Below, one piece after another: positions 1-4,718 of a stretch of 6,478 nt of DNA. Positions within the stretch are counted from its first letter, which is position 1. The number at the start of each line of letters is the position of its first letter. The translations under genes were made by a program, and so were the position numbers. Location: positions 1 to 6,478 of the forward strand of contig JAPXLS010000129.1 of the NCBI GenBank assembly GCA_033809435.1, in the 5' to 3' direction. The notes under the pieces are model-generated. The model had not been told where the DNA came from, did not search any database, and was given only the letters and a program-made list of their open reading frames with translations. Source of the DNA: JAAZIN01 sp033809435 (GTDB lineage: Bacteria > Bacillota > Dethiobacteria > DTU022).

Positions 1-822
1 GAGGTAAAAGGCGTCACCTTCACCTACAAGCCGGGGTCCCGGAATGTGCTGCAGGAGATCGGCTTTGCCCTGGAGGGGAATCAGTGCATTGCCGTTCTGG
101 GGAACAATGGAGCCGGCAAGAGCACGCTGCTCAAATGCATCAACGGGATATGTTCTCCCGGGAAGGGTGAAGTTACGATTGACGGTCACAGCGTCTCCAA
201 AATGACGCGAAATGAGACGGCCCGGAACATCTCCTACGTGGCGCAGAACAACATATCGCTCAACATGACCGTATTCGATGCCGTCCTCCTGGGCCGCAAA
301 CCGTACATCACCTGGGATGCAACGTCGAAGGATATGCAGATCGTGCATGAGATCATCGGGCAGATGCAGCTGGAGGATTTTGCCCTGCGCAGCGTGGCGG
401 AGCTTTCGGGCGGCGAGAGACAGAAGGTCATGCTGGCCCGGGCCCTGGCTCAGGAGCCCAGGCTGCTGCTCCTGGATGAACCCACCAGCAATCTGGACCC
501 CCGGAACCAGCACGAGGTGCTGCGCCTGGTCAAGGCAATTGCCCGCGAGCACCACATCGCCGTGATCATCGTCATTCATGATCTCAACCTGGCCATACGC
601 TACTGTGACCGCTTCCTCTTTCTCAAGGATGCGCGGGTCTTTGCCTGTGGCGGGCTGGAAAGCATGACTCCGGAAAATATTGAAGAGGTCTACCAGATCC
701 ACGTTCATATCATCGAACATAGGGGCGTACCCGTGGTGGTTCCCTTTCTCGATGTTGAGGCGCCGGCCGGCCCGATTCCCGCCAACCGCCTCACCCATAT
801 ATCAGGGGGAGGGATCTTTTGA
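1..822 (+). CDS. ABC transporter ATP-binding protein, iron-siderophore/cobalamin (FecE/BtuD) type, 5'-truncated by window edge
   Basis: This is the cytoplasmic ATPase of an importer that would power uptake of ferric siderophore, haem or cobalamin through a membrane permease not in this window. Numbering from the first in-frame codon in the window, the sequence shows Walker A GNNGAGKST at residues 34-42, the Q-loop glutamine at 82 (ISYVAQNN), signature LSGGERQ at 135-141, Walker B LLLLDEP with the catalytic Glu at about 160, a D-loop SNLD, and the switch histidine at 193 (VIHDLN). The tail (MTPENIEEVYQI...) is typical of the FecE/FepC family. The frame is open to position 1 and the residues before the first internal GTG (position 46) already read as the conserved first strand (VKGVTFTYKPG), so the true start lies upstream and the GTG is not the start. 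The end is natural (TGA 820-822). The exact substrate cannot be read from the ATPase alone. Confidence 0.95.
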   Translation, partial: EVKGVTFTYKPGSRNVLQEIGFALEGNQCIAVLGNNGAGKSTLLKCINGICSPGKGEVTIDGHSVSKMTRNETARNISYVAQNNISLNMTVFDAVLLGRKPYITWDATSKDMQIVHEIIGQMQLEDFALRSVAELSGGERQKVMLARALAQEPRLLLLDEPTSNLDPRNQHEVLRLVKAIAREHHIAVIIVIHDLNLAIRYCDRFLFLKDARVFACGGLESMTPENIEEVYQIHVHIIEHRGVPVVVPFLDVEAPAGPIPANRLTHISGGGIF

Positions 823-828
823 TATACT
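820..828 (+). promoter_or_regulatory. Possible extended -10 promoter before the nucleotidase gene
   Basis: TGATATACT matches the extended -10 pattern TGnTATAAT at all but one position and overlaps the stop codon of the ABC gene. No good -35 hexamer is visible 16-18 bases upstream, which extended -10 promoters tolerate. If used, transcription would begin near 835 and leave a leader of about 60 bases before the nucleotidase gene. The alternative is simple read-through from the ABC gene, since no terminator is visible in the 75 bp gap. Confidence 0.3.
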
Positions 829-883
829 GATAGCCGAAGGGTTTGTCCGCTGTATCACACAACGCAACAGGGAATACCGGTAA

Positions 884-891
884 AGAAGGTG
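884..891 (+). promoter_or_regulatory. Ribosome binding site supporting an ATT start at 898
   Basis: AGAAGGTG pairs partly with the 16S rRNA tail (AGGTG core) and lies 6 bases before ATT at 898. The first ATG in this frame (916) is 24 bases away, too far to be served by it. An in-frame TAA at 892-894 rules out any start further upstream. Confidence 0.5.
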
Positions 892-897
892 TAAAAA

Positions 898-1428
898 ATT
901 CGGTTAGTCATCGATATGGACGAAGTTATCTGTGATTTTCTGGGCCCCCTGTGCCGGCAGTACAATGAACTCCACGGCACTGACCGGTCTCCGGACAGAT
1001 TCAGCGAGTATGATTTGAGCTCTTTCATTGGCGGAAAGGGCAGGGAGATCTTTCTGAAGGCAGGTTTTTTCTATAGCCTGGAGCCATATCCCGGCTCGCT
1101 GGAGATCATCGAAACATTGCGCAAGGATGGTCACGATGTGATCATCGCCTCCAATGCGCTGGGCAATCCCGATGCCGCTGCCGATAAATGCCGCTGGATG
1201 GAAAAGTATTTGCCCGCACTGCTTGCCGAGAATTTTTTTATTACCTCCAGAAAATATCTGATCCGGGGCGATATACTTTTTGATGATTCGCCCGGCGTCC
1301 TGGAAAATTTCCCCGGCATCAGGGTGGTCATGGACCGGCCCTACAATCAGCAGGTGGAGGGCTTCCGGATATACAACAACAACTGGCATGATTTCTACCG
1401 GCTGGTAAAGGAACAATCCCGGAAATAA
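898..1428 (+). CDS. 5'(3')-deoxyribonucleotidase-like HAD phosphatase (NT5C family), probable ATT start
   Basis: This is a predicted cytosolic phosphatase of the NT5C-like family, whose members remove phosphate from (deoxy)nucleoside monophosphates. From the ATT start it is 176 residues, within the usual size. HAD motif I reads VIDMDEV, with the nucleophile Asp6 and acid/base Asp8. Motif II is IIASNA (Ser85). A basic residue follows at about Lys119, and the acidic motif IV is DILFDDSP (Asp129-Asp130). The first ATG (916) encodes Met7 and would remove the nucleophile, so it cannot be the start of an active enzyme. Upstream of it the frame holds only ATC, GTC, TTA, CGG and ATT before a TAA at 892-894. 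ATT at 898 has a Shine-Dalgarno-like sequence 6 bases ahead. Other explanations are a start at another non-standard codon, a sequence error, or an inactive protein. The family call is firm for HAD and fairly firm for NT5C; the true substrate is unknown. Confidence 0.8.
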   Translation: MRLVIDMDEVICDFLGPLCRQYNELHGTDRSPDRFSEYDLSSFIGGKGREIFLKAGFFYSLEPYPGSLEIIETLRKDGHDVIIASNALGNPDAAADKCRWMEKYLPALLAENFFITSRKYLIRGDILFDDSPGVLENFPGIRVVMDRPYNQQVEGFRIYNNNWHDFYRLVKEQSRK

Positions 1429-1460
1429 ATATACCGGCGGAACCAGTCCCCTTGGTATAT
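1429..1460 (+). repeat. Inverted repeat directly before the plsC ribosome binding site
   Basis: ATATACC at 1429-1435 is the exact reverse complement of GGTATAT at 1454-1460. Two G-T pairs can extend the stem inward around a loop of about 14 bases. The right arm ends immediately before the GGAGGTGG ribosome binding site of the acyltransferase gene. It could be a weak leader hairpin affecting translation, or chance: the arms are short and A+T-rich. No T-run follows, so it is not an intrinsic terminator. Confidence 0.35.
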
Positions 1461-1468
1461 GGAGGTGG
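1461..1468 (+). promoter_or_regulatory. Ribosome binding site of the acyltransferase gene
   Basis: GGAGGTGG is a near-perfect Shine-Dalgarno sequence, 7 bases before GTG at 1476. It decides the start: the upstream in-frame TTG at 1452 would place this sequence inside the coding region. Confidence 0.75.
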
Positions 1469-1475
1469 GATTGTT

Positions 1476-2087
1476 GTGTATGCTTTTATCAGGTTTTTAT
1501 GCAGGGTGGTTTTTAAAATAATCGGTAAGCCCGAGGTTTTTGGGAAGGATAATATTCCTGAAAAGGGTCCCTTTGTTCTTGCGGCCAACCATCAGAGTTT
1601 GCTTGATCCTCCGGTCCTGATCGCTTGCATTCCCCGCCGGATTACATTTCTGGCGGCGGCATACCTTTTTAAAATTCCCCTGGTGGGTTTGGCAGTCCGG
1701 GCCGGCGGCGCCCTTCCGGTGGATGGCGATCATGGAAGCGCAAGAAGCGTGAAATACGCTCTATCGCTCCTTTCCAGGGGCGGGGTCATCGGGATGTTTC
1801 CCGAAGGCGGGCTGAGCACTGACGGCAGGTTGAAACCTTTCAGGTCGGGCTGGGCCTATTTTGCCCTCAAGACGGGATCGCCTGTCTTGCCGGTGGCAAT
1901 ACGGGGCAGCAGGGATCTTTTGCCGGCAGGAAAATACACCCCCCGGCGGGGCAGGATCAGTGTACATATCGGGAGTCCTCTGTCCGTCGAGAGGCAATCA
2001 AGGGTCCGCCGGGGAGATATGGAAGAACTGGACAGGGTAATGGCAGCGACAATCAACGGTCTGCTCTCTGGCGGGAAGGACCGTTAG
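1476..2087 (+). CDS. plsC: 1-acyl-sn-glycerol-3-phosphate acyltransferase (PlsC/LPLAT family)
   Basis: This membrane-associated enzyme would transfer an acyl chain to the sn-2 position of lysophosphatidic acid to make phosphatidic acid, the second acylation of phospholipid synthesis. From GTG 1476 it is 203 residues, normal for the compact Gram-positive PlsC. Motif I NHQSLLD gives the catalytic His39 and Asp44. A motif II-like GGALPVDGD lies at 77-85, motif III FPEGGLS at 108-114, and motif IV VLPVAIRGS at about 137-145. The N-terminus is hydrophobic and basic (YAFIRFLCRVVFKII), consistent with peripheral membrane attachment. Two positions that often carry arginine in the family differ: motif II ends VDG rather than VDR, and motif III reads EGGLS rather than EGTRS. 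The acyl acceptor is therefore somewhat uncertain. It lies 47 bp after the nucleotidase gene in the same direction and may be co-transcribed with it. The C-terminus is basic and ends at TAG. Confidence 0.87.
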   Translation: MYAFIRFLCRVVFKIIGKPEVFGKDNIPEKGPFVLAANHQSLLDPPVLIACIPRRITFLAAAYLFKIPLVGLAVRAGGALPVDGDHGSARSVKYALSLLSRGGVIGMFPEGGLSTDGRLKPFRSGWAYFALKTGSPVLPVAIRGSRDLLPAGKYTPRRGRISVHIGSPLSVERQSRVRRGDMEELDRVMAATINGLLSGGKDR

Positions 2088-2139
2088 CGGGTTGCCCCTG
2101 ATTGAATCCTTCAAAAATCGTCCCGGTGGCGTATGAAAG

Positions 2140-3714
2140 TCAGTGTTGGCCATATCCGCTGCGCCCGGCCGTCCCGGGCGCAGCTGCATGTATCTCCAGG
2201 ATCCGGTCCACCCGGAAATTTCGCAGGTCCTTTCTGCTGTGGCAATAGGCCTCCATGCCCAGGAAGGTTTTGCCCCTGTACTCCATATCTCCAACATATT
2301 TCGGACTGATGGTGCGCCGTGTTTTCTCATCTTTTGATTTGAGATATGTAATCTCGAGTGAAGATTTATCCCTTATCGCTTGCCTGATCAGTCCGATCTT
2401 TGCTGCAAGGGGCATATTCTTTTCGGAAAGTTCATACTGGAAGCCGGTGATGAATCTGACCACGCGCCAGTCAACCCAGACATCGCTGTCTCTGATTTTT
2501 CTTTCCAGGTAGATGCCCTCCAGGCTGCGGCAGCGGGAAAGGGCCACGTAGAGCTGTCCGGAGGCAAAGGCACCCCGTCCCAGGTCTATAACCACGTGGT
2601 CAAAGGTTTTGCCCTGACTTTTATGAATGGTGATGGCCCAGGCCAGCCTCAGGGGATACTGTTTGAAGGTGCCCATCGTTTCAGAGGCCACGGTTTTTGT
2701 ATCCGGATCCCAGTAAAAGCGGTTGACGTTCCACTTGTAAGGCTTAACCGTTTCAGTGCTTCCATCGAGGAGCCTGACGGACAGGCCTTCTCTTTCGATC
2801 CTGCTGATTCTGCCGATGGTTCCATTGATCCACCGTCCCTCGGCATCGTTGTTCAGCAGCATGACCTGGGCCCCTTCCTTGAGCTGAAGCACCTCCGCTG
2901 CGGGAAAGTATTTTTTCTCCAGTTTTCCGCCTATCTCTGCGGTAAAAAGATGGGGTTTGCCCGGCAGCTTTTCCAGCTCCTCCTCGTTTTTCTTATCGGC
3001 CATGGCATTGGTCGTGGTCAGATATATGGCTCCCTCGGGCAGTTTATCGTCGCCGCTTGCAGCCCTGCGGTTTATTGCCTCCAGATCACCGGGGACGGTG
3101 TTTTTATTGCGGATCTTGTTCAACAGCTCGATAAAGGTTGGATCTGTCTGGCGATAGATTTTTTCCAGCTCAACAAAGGTGAGCTCCAGCTGCTGAAATA
3201 CCTTTGCATCGAAGAAATACTCGCTTTCATAGTATTCCTTGAAGATCTGCCGCTCCCGGCCGGTAACGACGGGCGGGATCTGGTACAGGTCGCCGATGAG
3301 GATCATCTGGATGCCGCCAAAAGGAGCCCCCGGGGTTTTGCCCTTTATGCGCAGGAACTGATCCACGCAGTCCAGGAGGTCGGAGCGGACCATGGAGATT
3401 TCATCGATAATGATGGTATCGAGATTCCCGTATATGGCGGAGTCCGTCTTTCTGGCTGTTTTTCTTGCTTTCTCCACCGTTATATCGGGTTTGAAACCGA
3501 AAAAAGAGTGAATGGTCTGGCCGGATATATTCACCGCGGCCACGCCGGTGGGGGCCAGGACCACTATTCTTTTGCAGGTGACGGAGCGGAAGTATTCCAG
3601 AAGGGTCGATTTGCCCGTGCCGGCCCGCCCGGTGATGAAGACATTTTGCCCTGTCTCCTCCATGAGATGCAGGGCCCGGGCGAAGCGCTCATTTATCTCG
3701 ATACCCTTGATCAT
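2140..3714 (-). CDS. Pif1/RecD-like SF1B helicase with C-terminal WYL domain
   Basis: This is a predicted 5'-to-3' ATP-dependent DNA helicase of the Pif1 branch of superfamily 1B, acting in replication, recombination or secondary-structure removal. From ATG 3714 it has 524 residues. Walker A GRAGTGKST is at 29-37, followed by LAPTGVAA (motif Ia) and the Pif1-type SGQTIHSFFGF. Walker B IIIDEISM is at 101-108, motif III GDLYQIPPV at 141-149, and an EKIYRQ motif IV region near 184-189. The UvrD_C_2-like TIHKSQGKTFDHVVIDLG is at 362-379, and motif VI YVALSRCRSLEGI at 389-401. The last ~65 residues (about 443-508) read as a WYL domain: ITYL, RRTISPKYV, FLGMEAYCHSRKDLRNFRVDRI. WYL domains bind ligands or nucleic acid and are known on some bacterial Pif1 proteins. 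ATG 3714 was chosen over ATG 3750 because GGAGGGTG precedes it and nothing precedes the other. The gene converges with plsC, leaving a 52 bp gap. Confidence 0.92.
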   Translation of the reverse strand: MIKGIEINERFARALHLMEETGQNVFITGRAGTGKSTLLEYFRSVTCKRIVVLAPTGVAAVNISGQTIHSFFGFKPDITVEKARKTARKTDSAIYGNLDTIIIDEISMVRSDLLDCVDQFLRIKGKTPGAPFGGIQMILIGDLYQIPPVVTGRERQIFKEYYESEYFFDAKVFQQLELTFVELEKIYRQTDPTFIELLNKIRNKNTVPGDLEAINRRAASGDDKLPEGAIYLTTTNAMADKKNEEELEKLPGKPHLFTAEIGGKLEKKYFPAAEVLQLKEGAQVMLLNNDAEGRWINGTIGRISRIEREGLSVRLLDGSTETVKPYKWNVNRFYWDPDTKTVASETMGTFKQYPLRLAWAITIHKSQGKTFDHVVIDLGRGAFASGQLYVALSRCRSLEGIYLERKIRDSDVWVDWRVVRFITGFQYELSEKNMPLAAKIGLIRQAIRDKSSLEITYLKSKDEKTRRTISPKYVGDMEYRGKTFLGMEAYCHSRKDLRNFRVDRILEIHAAAPGTAGRSGYGQH

Positions 3715-3882
3715 CGATATCACCCTCCATTTGACCGGGAAGTATTCCATTTCTTACTATCAATTTGACAGAAGCCCTCCGAAACCTTTTTTGTGATCTG
3801 CTGAATCAGGCCTGGGCCCGCTGCAGCGAGGTTCATGGGGGCGAGGGGTTAAAAAGTACCTGTTCCGGCCGATGCGATATTG
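3715..3882. other. Divergent intergenic spacer between the helicase and the hypothetical gene
   Basis: Promoters for both flanking genes would be expected here, but none is convincing. A perfect TTGACA lies on the plus strand at 3765-3770, but no recognisable -10 sequence follows at 16-18 bases. On the minus strand only weak four-of-six -10 matches (such as GATAGT) are seen. There is no strong hairpin and no small gene that I can support. Confidence 0.5.
3721..3728 (-). promoter_or_regulatory. Ribosome binding site of the helicase gene
   Basis: On the minus strand GGAGGGTG lies just before ATG 3714, with 9 bases between GGAGG and the ATG. It sits inside the longer frame that begins at ATG 3750, which has no such site, so the shorter start is favoured. 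Confidence 0.7.
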
Positions 3883-3889
3883 AAAGGAG
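3883..3889 (+). promoter_or_regulatory. Ribosome binding site deciding a GTG start at 3899
   Basis: AAAGGAG, continuing as TGAT, is a strong Shine-Dalgarno sequence. It lies 9 bases before GTG 3899 but only 3 bases before TTG 3893, so GTG is the more likely start. Confidence 0.65.
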
Positions 3890-3898
3890 TGATTGCAG

Positions 3899-4465
3899 GT
3901 GAAGATATCTTCGTTTAAGCAGGCGGCGGGGCCGGGGAACAAGACAGATCCGAACAGCGTAAAAAATGTCCGGAAGGGCGCGGTGAAAAATGCAGTTGAT
4001 AAATTTGAGCCCGCCGGCAAGAGCGGCCCGCAGATAATTACTTACAGCAAGGAATCGGTAAAGGCGGACAGCACCCTCATTGCCGGCCTCAAGGCGGAAA
4101 GCGAGAGGGCTTTTGAATTCTTGAGGCGCATTGTTGCCGAACTTCTGGAGGAGCAGGGGGCAAGTGCGCAGGGGCTGAAGGCAAAAGGCTTCAAATCTCC
4201 CGGAACGGATCGGGATGTCAGGGCGGAGGCGGCCGCCCTTGTTGCCGACGACGGTCCCCTGGGCGCCGAGGCGGTCAGCAAGCGCATTGTTGATTTTGCC
4301 CTGTCGATTTCCGGCGGAGACAAGTCCAGGTTGCCGGAGATCAGGAGAGCCATCGAGCAGGGGTTTGCGCAGGCAAAACATGCGCTGGGCGGGCTGCCCG
4401 AGGTTTCGCAAAGGACCTATGATCTGGTCATGGAAAAGCTGAATCAGTGGGAAGAGGCAGAGTAA
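3899..4465 (+). CDS. Conserved hypothetical alpha-helical protein, possibly DUF5610-like
   Basis: The protein is 188 residues from GTG 3899. I do not recognise a function. The first ~60 residues are rich in Lys, Gly, Pro and Asn and look disordered (GPGNKTDPNSVKNVRKG). A helix follows from about 60 to 85 (AESERAFEFLRRIVAELLEEQG). The C-terminal ~75 residues hold the most family-like segment: LGAEAVSKRIVDFALSISGG, then an acidic-basic helix, GFAQAKHALGG and TYDLVMEKLNQW. This resembles what I recall of DUF5610-type proteins (an A-x-RI-v-FA segment), a tentative match from memory. No signal peptide, transmembrane segment, cysteine or catalytic motif is visible, so it is probably cytosolic and perhaps a binding or scaffold protein. 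It starts divergently from the helicase and is separated from the AddB-like gene by a terminator, so it appears to be its own transcription unit. Confidence 0.75.
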   Translation: MKISSFKQAAGPGNKTDPNSVKNVRKGAVKNAVDKFEPAGKSGPQIITYSKESVKADSTLIAGLKAESERAFEFLRRIVAELLEEQGASAQGLKAKGFKSPGTDRDVRAEAAALVADDGPLGAEAVSKRIVDFALSISGGDKSRLPEIRRAIEQGFAQAKHALGGLPEVSQRTYDLVMEKLNQWEEAE

Positions 4466-4563
4466 CAGCAGGGTTTGTTTTGCCGTTGAAGATCCGGAAT
4501 AATGCCTGTTTCCCATAAGTTTCCACCGCATTTCCCCTACTTCGTTCCCGGTGGGCCGTTGGG

Positions 4564-4590
4564 CTGGGGGGCTTACGCCCCCCGGTTTAT
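4564..4590 (+). terminator. Intrinsic terminator after the hypothetical gene
   Basis: A stem of 9 pairs, including a run of six G-C pairs, is formed by 4564-4572 and 4577-4585 around a TTAC loop. The downstream tract TTTAT is short but T-rich. It lies about 100 bases after the stop codon at 4465 and upstream of the AddB-like gene, so it probably separates the two units. Confidence 0.65.
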
Positions 4591-4706
4591 ATTGTGGGGA
4601 TGGTACCGCTGATATATGGAGGTGACAGCAGGAAATGGGGTTTTGTTTTTAGAAGTAGTAAAGAGGTTGGCAGCAGTATCGGGCGCCAGGCCATAGCAAT
4701 GACAAA
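4591..4706 (+). other. Leader region before the AddB-like gene with an orphan Shine-Dalgarno sequence
   Basis: TATATGGAGGTGACAG at 4613-4628 contains an excellent Shine-Dalgarno core (GGAGGTGA, 4618-4625). The only ATG at a suitable distance (4635-4637) opens a five-residue frame, MGFCF, stopping at TAG 4650-4652. An overlapping 26-residue frame (ATG 4616 to TAG 4694-4696) has no ribosome binding site of its own. A weak TTGGCA (4667-4672) lacks a good -10 partner. The region may be a leader peptide or the remains of a gene start; I cannot support a real gene. Confidence 0.3.
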
Positions 4707-4713
4707 TGGAGAG
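4707..4713 (+). promoter_or_regulatory. Ribosome binding site of the AddB-like gene
   Basis: TGGAGAG ends 5 bases before ATG 4719 (7 from GGAG), a good spacing. It favours ATG over the in-frame GTG 4713 and TTG 4716, which overlap or abut the site. Confidence 0.65.
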
Positions 4714-4718
4714 TGTTG

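Noticed and set aside
904..1416. 170-codon minus-strand frame opposite the nucleotidase
   Set aside because: The plus strand encodes a complete set of HAD motifs; the antisense translation has none.
1452..1475. TTG at 1452 as the acyltransferase start
   Set aside because: It would translate through the GGAGGTGG ribosome binding site and lacks one of its own; GTG 1476 is correctly spaced.
2088..2139. Bidirectional terminator between the converging plsC and helicase genes
   Set aside because: Only a poor stem (GATTGAA with TTCAAAAATC) can be drawn and no T-run is present on either strand.
2380..3768. 462-codon open frame on the plus strand opposite the helicase
   Set aside because: It lies wholly across the helicase gene, has no ribosome binding site, and its translation shows no family motif. 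The minus-strand protein carries every helicase motif, so this is a shadow of its codon bias.
3765..3794. TTGACA as a -35 promoter element
   Set aside because: The hexamer is perfect, but the sequence 16-18 bases on (CTTTTT/TTTTTG/TTTTGT) is not a -10 element and there is no extended -10.
3833..4531. 232-codon minus-strand frame opposite the hypothetical gene
   Set aside because: It has no good ribosome binding site, while the plus-strand frame has a strong one, a family-like helical pattern and a terminator behind it.
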